Source: Pseudomonas alcaliphila JAB1
GTDB taxonomy: Bacteria; Pseudomonadota; Gammaproteobacteria; Pseudomonadales; Pseudomonadaceae
Length of the DNA: 64,000 bases
Reading direction: 5' to 3'
NCBI RefSeq assembly: GCF_001941865.1
Contig: NZ_CP016162.1
Span: 62,001-126,000, forward strand
This document shows, piece after piece, positions 53,264 to 61,360 of this stretch. The first letter of the stretch is position 1; the number at the start of each line of letters is the position of its first letter. Both the position numbers and the translations under genes were made by a program. The notes below the pieces were generated by a model. That model ran no database searches, had not been told where the DNA came from, and saw nothing but the letters and a program-made list of their open reading frames with translations.

Positions 53264-54256
53264 ATGCTGCACGCCCCACTGACCACCCTGCATGTGGTTT
53301 CCCTGATCCTCCAGCGCTTCGCCGAGCAGCCCGAACTACGCCCGCAATTGCTGGCTGGGAGCGGCATTGGTGCGGCTGATCTGGACAATGCCGACGCGCG
53401 CATCACCCGGGTGCAGGAGCTGCAGGTGTGCGCCAATGCCCTGGCCCTGCGTGCTGATCTGGGGCTCGACCTGGGGCGCAGCCTGCATGTTTCCTCCTAT
53501 GGGCTGCTGGGTTACGCCGCGCTCTCGGCTGCCACCTTTGGTGACGCCTGGCGTCTGTTGCTGCAGTACCCGGCGCTACTCGGCACCTATTTTCGCCTCG
53601 ACATGCAGGTGGAAGGTGAGCGGGCCTGGATCTGCGCCAGCGGTTACCGCGATGCCGAGGCGCTGGAAGTCTTCAACGTGGAGATGTGTCTGGCCTCGCT
53701 GAAGCTGATCGGTGACGAACTGCTGCGCCAGCCGTTGTCATTGGAAGGCGCCGAGTTCACCTACGCTCGGCCAGACTACGTCTCGCGCTATGCGCAGAGC
53801 TTTCCCTGCCCGCTGCGTTTCGAGGCGCAGCGCAATGCCTTCGCCTTTCCCGCCGCGTTGCTGGAGCGCCGCCTGCCGCTGGCCGACAGCGTGACCCACG
53901 GCGACATGGTGGAACGCTGCCTCCGTCTGAACGCCGAGTTCAGCAGCCGCCAGGCCTGGCTGGAGCGGGTGCGCCAGTTGCTCGCCGCGCAGTTGGCCGA
54001 GCCGCCGGGGCTGGAGAACCTGGCGCAGCAGATGCATTGCTCGCCGCGTACCCTGCGCCGTCACCTGCAGGAACTGGGCACCAGCTACCAGGGCCTGCTC
54101 GACGAGCTGCGCTTCGAGCGCGCCAAGGCGCTGCTCAGCGAGGAGCAATGGCCGGTGTACCGTATTGCCGAGGTGCTCGGCTTCAGCGAGACGGCCAGCT
54201 TTCGCCACGCCTTCCAGCGCTGGAGCGGCGTGCCGCCGAGTCGCTTTCGCGCGTAG
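53264..54256 (+). CDS. AraC-family transcriptional regulator
   Basis: 330 residues. The N-terminal about 210 residues form the Arabinose_bd-type domain found in OruR/ArgR-like or ToxR-like AraC members (SSYGLLGYAALSAATFGDAWRLLLQY). The C-terminal double helix-turn-helix is ENLAQQMHCSPRTLRRHLQELGTSYQGLLDELRFERAKALL, then YRIAEVLGFSETASFRHAFQRWSGVPPSRFR. Target unknown; neither neighbour is an obvious catabolic gene. REP elements follow its stop. Confidence 0.93.
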   Translation: MLHAPLTTLHVVSLILQRFAEQPELRPQLLAGSGIGAADLDNADARITRVQELQVCANALALRADLGLDLGRSLHVSSYGLLGYAALSAATFGDAWRLLLQYPALLGTYFRLDMQVEGERAWICASGYRDAEALEVFNVEMCLASLKLIGDELLRQPLSLEGAEFTYARPDYVSRYAQSFPCPLRFEAQRNAFAFPAALLERRLPLADSVTHGDMVERCLRLNAEFSSRQAWLERVRQLLAAQLAEPPGLENLAQQMHCSPRTLRRHLQELGTSYQGLLDELRFERAKALLSEEQWPVYRIAEVLGFSETASFRHAFQRWSGVPPSRFRA

Positions 54257-54299
54257 CCGTATGCAATCCCGGGCACTGGCGCGGGCCTGTGGGGTACGA

Positions 54300-54445
54300 A
54301 TCGCCGGCAAGCCGGCTCCTACGAAATGCCCGATTCCCCTGTAGGAGCCCGCTTGTGGGCGATGTGTGATTACCGGGCGATCACCGAAACCGTGGGAGCG
54401 GCTTCAGCCGCGATAAAGCTCGCCGCTGAAGCGCCTCCCACAGGT
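54300..54445. repeat. Two REP doublets (Pseudomonas-type)
   Basis: First pair: CGCCGGCAAGCCGGCTCCTAC at about 54302-54322 and GTAGGAGCCCGCTTGTGGGC at 54341-54360 in opposite orientation. Second pair: GTGGGAGCGGCTTCAGCCGC at 54392-54411 and its partner ending GCGCCTCCCAC at about 54421-54441. Each unit holds a short GC-rich hairpin; the array fills the convergent gap between the AraC gene and the sulfatase gene. Confidence 0.9.
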
Positions 54446-54450
54446 GTCGT

Positions 54451-56487
54451 TCATTCCTCCGCTTGCACGTTGCGGTACATCTGCAGCCGCGCTGCTTCAT
54501 GCAAGCCACGGCTCAGCGCCAGCAGGCGCTGGAACTCTTGTGGGTGGCGCTCGGCGACGTTGTCGCGTGGCGTCGGCGAGCGCAGGTCGTGCAGGGTCGG
54601 CGAGCTGCCGTCGTGTTGCATCTGCACGAGAAAGTCGCGGGTCACCGCGCCGATCACCGGGAAGGTGCCTTCCTGCAGCACCAGCGGCACCACGCGTTCG
54701 CCTTCCGGCGCCGGCAGTTGCAGGTCGCGGCCGAGGCCGCCGTTCTCGAAGGGCACGCCGACCAGCCCGGCCACCGTCGGTAGCAGATCGGCCAGGCCCA
54801 CGGCTTCGTCGAACTCGCGCGGCGCCAACCATTTCGGTGCGTGGATCAGCAGCGGCACGTTGTTGCTCTCCAGCCCCAGTTGCTCGAAGGCTGGCGCCAT
54901 GTGCGGGATCTGGCTGATGCGGGTGTTGTGGTCGCCGAAGAAGACGAAAATGGTGTCGTCGTAAAAACCCTGCTCCTTGGCCAGCTCCATCAGGCGGCCG
55001 ATATTGAAGTCCAGCAGACGCACCGCGTTGTACTGCTCGACGCTGCGCGAACCGGCCTGCTGCACCTGCTCCTGCGGCAGGTCGAGCGATTCGAAGCCGT
55101 CGTTGTCCTTGGGGATGGTGAAGGGCCGGTGGTTGCCGGAGGTCTGCAGGTAGGCGAAGAACGGTTTGTCCTTCGGCAGGGCGCCGAGAATCTGCGAACT
55201 CTCCTTGAAGAAATCCAGGTCGGAGATACCCCACACGTCCACCTGTGGCGACTGCCAGTGGCGTTCCTCATAGAGCTGCACACCGTCGATGCTTTGGCGG
55301 ATCAGCGCATTGATGTTGGCCCAGCCGGCGTTGCCGCCGATCATGTAGAACTTCTCGTAGCCTGGCAGGGCGTTGATCAGCGTGCGTTGACGGGCGATCA
55401 GCGGGTTGCGCGTCGCTGTCTCCTGGCGTGAAACATCGGGGATGCCGGTGATGCTCGCCCACACCGTCTTGGCGGTGCCGGTGACCGGCACGTAGAAGTG
55501 GCGGAAGAACCAGCTCTCCTTGGCCAGACGATCCAGATTCGGCGTCGGGTTCAGCGGGTTGCCATAGGCGCCCACGGCGCTGGTGCCGAGGGATTCGAGC
55601 ATGACGAAGACCACGTTGGGCAGGCGCTCGGCCTGGATGCGGTGCGCCTGCAGCGGCTGGTGGCGGAAGAAGTTCAGCGCCTGCGCATCGCGCTCGCTGA
55701 CCCCCAGGTAATCGGCCACCACCTGGTAATGCTCGCGCGTGGCGGTCTCGTCGAAGGCGGCGGGTTCGAGCTTGAGGGTGTCGAAGAGAAACAGCGCCGG
55801 GTTGAGGCCGAGTGCACCGATCTGGCTGTTGCCGCTGTAGAAGGCGTCGCTCCAGCGCAGCGGCACCGGGTTCTCCAGGTTCAGCGCGCTGGCGCGGCCG
55901 AGCAGGCCGAAGAAGACCAGCACGCCCACCACCGCCGCACCGCCGATTGCCGGCAACACGCCGACTCGTTGTGCTTGTGGTCGATCCAGGGTGACGCGCT
56001 CCAGGCGCAGCAGCGCCCAGGCCCACAGCGCCACACCGGCCAGCCAGGCCAGGGTTATCCACAGTACCGGGTAGGTCTGCCAGAGCATGCCGGCGGAGAT
56101 CTGCGCATCACCGGCAAAGCGCAACACCGTGGCGTTGAGGCGCACGCCCAGGTAGGCGTAATGACCAAAGTCGATGATGTACAGCAGGCCCAGCGCGGCC
56201 ACGGCCAGCAGCAGATAGCCGCGCAGCAGCCAGCGCACCGCGCGAAAACGCGCCAGGCGCAGCCTGGGCAGCGCCAGCAGGAGGCCCACCGGCAGCATCA
56301 ACAGCAGGGCCAGGCGCAGGTCGAAGCGCAGGCCGATGCCGAGGGTAGGCAGTACATCCGGTTCGCTGATGCTTTCGACAGCGGAAAAGCCCAGCAGAAA
56401 CAGCCCGCGCAGGGCGGCGAAGAGTACGAACAGCAGCGCCGTCAGGCCTGCCAGGTAATGCAGGCGGCGTGATTTCAGCCAGCTCAT
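54451..56487 (-). CDS. LTA-synthase-like membrane sulfatase (phosphoglycerol/phosphoethanolamine transferase superfamily)
   Basis: 678 residues. Five N-terminal transmembrane segments occupy about residues 8-205. The periplasmic alkaline-phosphatase-superfamily domain begins at LPNVVFVMLESLGTSAVGAYGN (first metal Glu). It continues with PVTGTAKTVWASITGIPDV (nucleophile Thr), the NAGWANINALIRQSIDG region and IFVFFGDHNTRI (metal Asp-His). Such enzymes transfer phosphoglycerol or phosphoethanolamine to envelope glycans. The start at 56487 overlaps the upstream membrane gene by four bases. It is last in a four-gene operon that may be under PmrA-type control. Donor and acceptor are unknown. Confidence 0.88.
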   Translation of the reverse strand: MSWLKSRRLHYLAGLTALLFVLFAALRGLFLLGFSAVESISEPDVLPTLGIGLRFDLRLALLLMLPVGLLLALPRLRLARFRAVRWLLRGYLLLAVAALGLLYIIDFGHYAYLGVRLNATVLRFAGDAQISAGMLWQTYPVLWITLAWLAGVALWAWALLRLERVTLDRPQAQRVGVLPAIGGAAVVGVLVFFGLLGRASALNLENPVPLRWSDAFYSGNSQIGALGLNPALFLFDTLKLEPAAFDETATREHYQVVADYLGVSERDAQALNFFRHQPLQAHRIQAERLPNVVFVMLESLGTSAVGAYGNPLNPTPNLDRLAKESWFFRHFYVPVTGTAKTVWASITGIPDVSRQETATRNPLIARQRTLINALPGYEKFYMIGGNAGWANINALIRQSIDGVQLYEERHWQSPQVDVWGISDLDFFKESSQILGALPKDKPFFAYLQTSGNHRPFTIPKDNDGFESLDLPQEQVQQAGSRSVEQYNAVRLLDFNIGRLMELAKEQGFYDDTIFVFFGDHNTRISQIPHMAPAFEQLGLESNNVPLLIHAPKWLAPREFDEAVGLADLLPTVAGLVGVPFENGGLGRDLQLPAPEGERVVPLVLQEGTFPVIGAVTRDFLVQMQHDGSSPTLHDLRSPTPRDNVAERHPQEFQRLLALSRGLHEAARLQMYRNVQAEE

Positions 56488-57074
56488 GCGAGTTTCCTTG
56501 TCGGTCGGGCCAGCAGCCAGCGCACGCCGGCGCTCAGCAACGCGCCCAGGCTGTAGAGGGCCAGGTAGGGGTCGATCAGGTAGTCCCAGTAGTTTTCCGA
56601 GGCGCCCAGGCGCAGGGCGAAGGCCAGGGTCGCCAACACCAGCGCCAGTGCGCCGAGCCAGCTGCGCTGGAGGATCAGCACCGCGCACAACAGGCCCAGC
56701 ACCAGCAGCATCGGTCGGGGTTCGAAGCCCAGCTGGTACGGGTCGGCATAGCTCAGGCCCAACGCCGCCGGGTAGAGCAGCACGGCCAGGCCGGCGAACA
56801 GCGCCAGGCTGGCCAGGCGATCACGGGCGCCGGCGTGTGACAGGCCAAAACGGCATAGCGTTGCCCAGCCAAGCAGCACCAGGCTGGCCATCGACAGGTC
56901 GCCGATATAGGTGCGCAACTGCAGCGCCAGGCTGATGCCTTGGACCGGCACCAGGCTGAGCAGCAGGCAACCCGCCAGCAGGATGCCGCGCTGCGTCGCA
57001 GTGCGCATCAGGCGCGCGAAGATCAGGAATGCGAGCAGGGTGAAGGCCAGATGCGGCAGCCAGAAATCAGTCAT
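56484..57074 (-). CDS. Hypothetical polytopic membrane protein
   Basis: 196 residues, about six hydrophobic segments with short loops (LPHLAFTLLAFLIFARL, ILLAGCLLLSLVPVQGISLAL, and so on). No family recognised. It overlaps both neighbours (8 bases with the sialidase-like gene upstream, 4 with the sulfatase gene downstream), so it is firmly part of the operon and probably works with the sulfatase at the inner membrane, for example as a partner subunit. Confidence 0.82.
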   Translation of the reverse strand: MTDFWLPHLAFTLLAFLIFARLMRTATQRGILLAGCLLLSLVPVQGISLALQLRTYIGDLSMASLVLLGWATLCRFGLSHAGARDRLASLALFAGLAVLLYPAALGLSYADPYQLGFEPRPMLLVLGLLCAVLILQRSWLGALALVLATLAFALRLGASENYWDYLIDPYLALYSLGALLSAGVRWLLARPTRKLA

Positions 57075-58344
57075 GTGGGCGGCGCTCCGACAGCCAGGTC
57101 TCGTTGAAGCTCAGGTGCTTGATGAACATGTCGTTCCACGAATACACCAGGTGGTAGGTGCCTTCACGGTCACGGGTGAAGTAGGGGTATTCGTAGTCGA
57201 AGGTGCAGCCCTCGGCGCTGCACATGCGCGCGCTCACTCGTTCGAGGAACTGCGCCTGCTGCTCCGGCTTGCCGCCGCTGGCGCGGAATTTTTCACTGAC
57301 CACGGCCGGGAATTCGTCTTGCGCAATCGGTTCGCCCCAGGGGTTGGGGCTTTCGTCGAGCTCGCCGAGAGTGCGCCAGTTGGCCAGGTTGGCGTCGGTG
57401 GCATAAAGGGTCAGGCGAAAGCGCCCATCTTCGAGGTCGTTCATCGCCACCAGCAAGCTGCCGTCCGGGCGACCGACCGCCGCCAGGGACGAGTTGGGGT
57501 TGCTCGGCTCGACCGGCTGCGGATAGCTCCAGCTGCGCCCGGCATCTTCGCTGTAGCTGGCCAGCACGCGGTGATGCTCCTCGCCGGCATAGCGCAAAAG
57601 GGCCACGGCGCGGCGTTCGTCCAGCGCCACCACGGTCGGTTGCAAGGAATCTCGCCCCTTGCCGATGCGGTACTTGCCCAGCACTTCGCCGGCGGCGCTC
57701 AGATGCAGGTACTCGGGAAACTTGCCGAGAAACTCGTGATACACCGGCAGGCCGATGCTGCCGTCGGCGTGGAATACCGGTGCGGCGCGCACCAGGGTGC
57801 TGATGTTGAGAAAGGGGCTGGTGACCAGTTGCCGGGGCGCCGACCAGGTGTCGCCAAGGTCGTCGGAAACCATGGCATTGACCGCGCTGCCGGCCCAGCC
57901 GCCGAGCGACACCGAGACGTAGAACAACCACAGGCGGTTGTCCGGTGCCAGGCTGATCACCGGATTGCCCAGCTTGCGGATGTGCCTGCCGACCGCGCGC
58001 TGGGTCGACTCGCGGCTGGCCAGCACACGCTCGGCGCTCCACTGGCCGCTGCTGGCATCGAAGCGCGCGGCGCGAATCTGTACGTCGGCGGCGCCTTCGC
58101 GGGTACCGGCGAACCAGGCTGCCATCAGATCGCCGCCGGGCAGGCCGGTGATCGAGGCGGAATGGACGAAATCCTCCAGATCGGAGGAGGCGAAGTGCGC
58201 GGCCATGGCCGGTGGCGCATCGGCTGGCGCCGGTGGCTGGCTGGCGAAGGGCGCCAGTGCGTGCGGGGCAGCGCCGAACCAGGCGCAGGCGAACACCGTG
58301 GCAGCGCCCAACAGCAGGGCGCAGGTCTTGAGGGTCGAGGTCAT
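57067..58344 (-). CDS. Sialidase/BNR-repeat-like exported protein
   Basis: 425 residues with a signal anchor or signal peptide (MTSTLKTCALLLGAATVFACAWFGAAPHA). The remainder is a six-bladed-propeller-like sialidase fold: HSASITGLPGGDLMAAWFAGTREGAADVQIRAARF, and Asp-box-like SDDLGDTWSAPR and SEDAGRSWSYPQP. A FLGKFPEYLHL stretch follows. The family includes exo-alpha-sialidases, but many bacterial members of this type have other or unknown glycosidase activity. Its place beside a glycan-modifying sulfatase suggests an envelope glycan substrate. Confidence 0.83.
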   Translation of the reverse strand: MTSTLKTCALLLGAATVFACAWFGAAPHALAPFASQPPAPADAPPAMAAHFASSDLEDFVHSASITGLPGGDLMAAWFAGTREGAADVQIRAARFDASSGQWSAERVLASRESTQRAVGRHIRKLGNPVISLAPDNRLWLFYVSVSLGGWAGSAVNAMVSDDLGDTWSAPRQLVTSPFLNISTLVRAAPVFHADGSIGLPVYHEFLGKFPEYLHLSAAGEVLGKYRIGKGRDSLQPTVVALDERRAVALLRYAGEEHHRVLASYSEDAGRSWSYPQPVEPSNPNSSLAAVGRPDGSLLVAMNDLEDGRFRLTLYATDANLANWRTLGELDESPNPWGEPIAQDEFPAVVSEKFRASGGKPEQQAQFLERVSARMCSAEGCTFDYEYPYFTRDREGTYHLVYSWNDMFIKHLSFNETWLSERRPHD

Positions 58345-58354
58345 GTTCGGTGGT

Positions 58355-58669
58355 TCAGGGGTGTCTGGGCGAAGCCAGGTGCGAGCTGGCGACTTCTTCT
58401 ACCGGGCGGGCATCGACCGGGTCGTAGTAGATCTCCAGCTTGCGGCCGTCACGGTCGAAGCCATAGATCTCGTAGCAATTGCCGGGGGTGATGCGGAACT
58501 TGGTGATCTGCACGCCCTGGCGCTTCATCTGCTCGCGGAACTGCGACTCGGGCATCCAGGCGCTGCGGTCTTGCCGAGCGCAGTCGGTATCAGCGAGTGC
58601 GGCGCTGGATAGTGCCAGCAGTGCCAGCATCGTCAGGGTGCGAACGGGGCGGCGGGCCGGTATCGACAT
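58355..58669 (-). CDS. PepSY-domain small periplasmic protein
   Basis: 104 residues from the ATG at 58669, which has AAGG about 8 bases upstream; an ATG three codons earlier is also possible. A signal peptide (TLTMLALLALSSAALA) is followed by the PepSY-like core WMPESQFREQMKRQGVQITKFRITPGNCYEIYGFDRDGRKLEIYYDPVDA with two cysteines. Small PepSY proteins are periplasmic and often belong to two-component envelope-stress regulons such as PmrA, PhoP or ColR. First gene of the four-gene envelope operon. Confidence 0.85.
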   Translation of the reverse strand: MSIPARRPVRTLTMLALLALSSAALADTDCARQDRSAWMPESQFREQMKRQGVQITKFRITPGNCYEIYGFDRDGRKLEIYYDPVDARPVEEVASSHLASPRHP

Positions 58670-58741
58670 GCTCGGCATCCTTTGGCGTGGCTGATGGTAC
58701 GGGGCTTTGCCCCAGGCAGGTTGCCACCATCGGCCGCCAGG

Positions 58742-58758
58742 CTTAAGGAAAGCTTAAG
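58742..58758. promoter_or_regulatory. PmrA-box-like direct repeat CTTAAG-N5-CTTAAG
   Basis: Two CTTAAG hexamers start 11 bases apart in the 310-base region between the leftward PepSY operon and rightward aphA. This fits the PmrA/BasR consensus (YTTAAK-N5-YTTAAK). A TACATT at 58772-58777 gives a rightward -10 with the second half site overlapping the -35. Because each hexamer is a palindrome the site reads the same on both strands, so either operon could be the target. The rest of the gap (58759-58979) shows no gene. Confidence 0.5.
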
Positions 58759-58979
58759 CATCACGGGTTGTTACATTTACCTGCCGTGGGTGGTGGGGAG
58801 ATTCATGGCCAGCCCTCCCTGGCGGCGACCCGGTGGGCAGCGTCGCTGCGCGCTGTTAAAAAATCGCTCCCGATCATTCTTTTGGCCATTTCGATCCCCT
58901 TTTGGCCGTTGCCAGCGTTCTCGATTCGCTGCCAGCGGGCGAACAATGCAGGCACAACAACGAGCCTGGAGCGCTTTGC

Positions 58980-60008
58980 ATGCTCACCTACTACAGCGAC
59001 GACCACCACCTGCACCACGGCAAATGCGAGCTGATCGACGGGCAGCTGATGCCCTGCTTCGAGAAGCCGCAGCGCGCCGACCACATCCTTGCGCGCGTCA
59101 AGGCTCGCCAGCTCGGCGAAGTTCGCGCGCCCAAGGATTTCGGCCTGGCGCCCATCAAGCGCATCCACAGCAAGGCCTACCTGGAATTCTTCAAGGGCGC
59201 CTGGGCGCGCTGGCAGGAGCAGGGCGGCAAGGGCGACCTGCTGCCGTTCACCTGGCCGGCACGCACCCTGCGGCGGATGATCCCCAACGACCTGCACGGC
59301 CAGCTTGGCTACTACAGTTTCGATGGCGGCGCGCCGATCACTGCCGGCACCTGGCAGGCTGCCTACAGCGCTGCCCAGGTCGCGCTCAGCGCCCAGCAGG
59401 AAATCGCCAATGGCGCCCACAGCTCCTTCGCCCTGTGCCGTCCGCCAGGCCACCACGCCGCCAGCGACCTGATGGGCGGCTACTGCTACCTGAACAATGC
59501 CGCTATCGCTGCCCAGGCCTTCCTCGACCAGGGCCGCAAGAAAGTCGCCATCCTCGATGTCGACTACCACCACGGCAATGGCACCCAGGACATCTTCTAC
59601 CAGCGCAGCGATGTGCTGTTCGCCTCGATCCACGGCGACCCGGCCGAGGAGTTCCCGTTCTTCCTCGGTTACGCCGACGAACTGGGCGAGGGTGCCGGTG
59701 AGGGCTACAACTTCAACTACCCGTTGCCCATGGGCAGCTCCTGGCAAGCCTGGAGCGCGGCGCTGGAGCAGGCCTGCCAGCGCATCGCCGACTACGGCGC
59801 GGAAGTCGTGGTGGTATCGCTGGGCGTGGACACCTACATGGAAGACCCGATCTCGCAGTTCAAGCTCGACAGCCCGGATTACCTGGCCATGGGCCGACGC
59901 ATCGCCGCGCTGGGCCTGCCGACGCTGTTCATCATGGAAGGCGGCTACGCCGTGGAGGCCATCGGCGTCAACGCGGTCAACGTGCTGGAAGGCTTCGAGG
60001 GCGCCTGA
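58980..60008 (+). CDS. aphA: Acetylpolyamine amidohydrolase (class II HDAC-like)
   Basis: 342-residue histone-deacetylase-fold zinc enzyme. CRPPGHHAASDLMGGYCYLNNAA carries the active-site His pair, ILDVDYHHGNGTQDIF the first zinc Asp and His, VVVSLGVDTYMEDPIS the second zinc Asp, and MEGGYAVEAIG the C-terminal motif. It removes acetyl groups from acetylputrescine and related acetylpolyamines. In P. aeruginosa aphA is likewise followed by a polyamine-binding-protein gene, which supports the symbol. The start at 58980 (MLTYYSDDHHLHHGK) is the family N-terminus. Confidence 0.9.
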   Translation: MLTYYSDDHHLHHGKCELIDGQLMPCFEKPQRADHILARVKARQLGEVRAPKDFGLAPIKRIHSKAYLEFFKGAWARWQEQGGKGDLLPFTWPARTLRRMIPNDLHGQLGYYSFDGGAPITAGTWQAAYSAAQVALSAQQEIANGAHSSFALCRPPGHHAASDLMGGYCYLNNAAIAAQAFLDQGRKKVAILDVDYHHGNGTQDIFYQRSDVLFASIHGDPAEEFPFFLGYADELGEGAGEGYNFNYPLPMGSSWQAWSAALEQACQRIADYGAEVVVVSLGVDTYMEDPISQFKLDSPDYLAMGRRIAALGLPTLFIMEGGYAVEAIGVNAVNVLEGFEGA

Positions 60009-60071
60009 ATGGCGCCTCGTCAGCGGTCAAGAACCTGCCAAACAAGAGCAACATTTCAGGGGTGAGAAACG

Positions 60072-61166
60072 ATGAAAGCCATCAAACAGATGCTCGGCGT
60101 CGCCCTGTGCGGCGCCACCCTGCTCAGCGGCGCGGTGCAGGCCAAGGAGCTGCGCGTATACAACTGGGCCGACTACATCCTCCCGGAGGTGCCCAGGGAC
60201 TTCCAGAAGGAGTCCGGCATCCAGATCACCTGGGACACCTTCGAGACCAACGAGGCGCTGGAAGCCAAGCTGCTCACCGGCAACTCCGGCTATGACCTGG
60301 TGATCCCGTCCAACCAGTTCCTCGAAACCCAGATCAAGGCCGGCGTATTCGCCCCGTTGGACAAGTCCAAGCTGCCCAACTGGAAGAACCTCGACCCGGT
60401 GCTGCTCGGCCTGCTGGAGAAGAATGACCCGGGCAACCAGTACGGCGTGCCCTACATGTACGGCACCGTGCTGATCGGCTACAACCCGGACAAGGTCAAG
60501 GCCGCGCTCGGTGACGACGCGCCGGTCAACAGCTGGGACCTGGTGTTCAAGCCCGAGTACATGGAGAAGCTGAAATCCTGCGGCGTGGCCATGCTCGACT
60601 CGCCCACCGAGATCATTCCCATCGCCCTGCACTACCTGGGCCTCGACCCCAACAGCAGCAACCCGGCCGACTACGACAAGGTCACCGAACTGCTGCTGAA
60701 AGTGCGCCCGTACGTGGCCTACTTCCACTCCGCCAAGTACATGACCGACATCGCCAATGGCGATATCTGCGTGGCCATCGGCTACTCCGGCAGCTTCTAC
60801 CAGTTCGCCAACCGCGCCAAGGAAGCCGGCAACGGCGTGGTGATCAACTGGCGCCTACCGAAAGAAGGCGCGCCGATCTGGTTCGACACCTGGGCCATCC
60901 CCAAGAGCGCGCAGAACGTCGACGAAGCCCACGCCTTCATCAACCATCTGCTCGAACCCAAAGTCATCGCGCCGATCAGCGATTTTCTCGGCTACCCCAA
61001 CCCCAACGTACCGGGTATGGAACTGGTGGGCGCGGAAATCGCCGACGACCACGACCTGACCCCGACGCCGGAAATGCAGAAGTCGCTGTACGTGGTGCAG
61101 CCGCTGCCGCAGAAGATCGAGCGCGTGCGCACGCGGGCCTGGACGTCGATCAAGTCGGGTAAGTGA
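60072..61166 (+). CDS. Polyamine ABC transporter periplasmic binding protein (PotF/PotD-like)
   Basis: 364 residues with a Sec signal (MKAIKQMLGVALCGATLLSGAVQA, cleavage about 24). The mature N-terminus KELRVYNWADYILPEVPRDFQKESGIQITWDTFETNEALEAKL is typical of PotF, and the YDLVIPSNQF and MYGTVLIGYN strands follow. It binds putrescine, spermidine or acetylpolyamines in the periplasm. It lies 63 bases after aphA with no permease genes nearby. Uptake would need another polyamine ABC system. Confidence 0.93.
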   Translation: MKAIKQMLGVALCGATLLSGAVQAKELRVYNWADYILPEVPRDFQKESGIQITWDTFETNEALEAKLLTGNSGYDLVIPSNQFLETQIKAGVFAPLDKSKLPNWKNLDPVLLGLLEKNDPGNQYGVPYMYGTVLIGYNPDKVKAALGDDAPVNSWDLVFKPEYMEKLKSCGVAMLDSPTEIIPIALHYLGLDPNSSNPADYDKVTELLLKVRPYVAYFHSAKYMTDIANGDICVAIGYSGSFYQFANRAKEAGNGVVINWRLPKEGAPIWFDTWAIPKSAQNVDEAHAFINHLLEPKVIAPISDFLGYPNPNVPGMELVGAEIADDHDLTPTPEMQKSLYVVQPLPQKIERVRTRAWTSIKSGK

Positions 61167-61180
61167 TTCGTCGCTAAAAG

Positions 61181-61243
61181 CTCGCGGCTGAAGCCGCTCC
61201 TACGGAACACCGCACAAGCTGTAGGAGCGGCTTCAGCCGCGAA
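61181..61243. repeat. REP inverted pair
   Basis: GCTCGCGGCTGAAGCCGCTC (from 61181) and GGAGCGGCTTCAGCCGCGA (61225-61243) are an inverted pair of the same Pseudomonas REP type as at 54.4 kb, 16 bases apart, each with its own hairpin. Confidence 0.9.
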
Positions 61244-61280
61244 TGGTGTGGTTTCCGTCGCAGGTATCCCTTGCAGCGAT

Positions 61281-61331
61281 GTAGCCCGGATGCAATCCGG
61301 GAAGGGATTCCCCGGATTGCATCCGGGCTAC
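61281..61331. repeat. 21-bp perfect inverted repeat
   Basis: The arm at 61281-61301, starting GTAGCCCGGATG, is the exact reverse complement of 61311-61331, with a 9-base loop. It is a dispersed-repeat type (TAGCCCGGATGCAATCCGGG) seen in many gammaproteobacteria, and it may end transcription between convergent genes. Confidence 0.85.
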
Positions 61332-61360
61332 GCGCTCAGAGCCTACGAGCGGACTGAATC

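Noticed and set aside
54300..54445. CRISPR-like repeated hairpins
   Set aside because: The repeats are inverted REP doublets with unequal spacing, and there are no spacers or cas genes.
58805..59034. Open frame between the PmrA-like box and aphA
   Set aside because: It overlaps the aphA start in another frame, is Arg/Ser-rich, lacks a ribosome site and has no recognisable motif.
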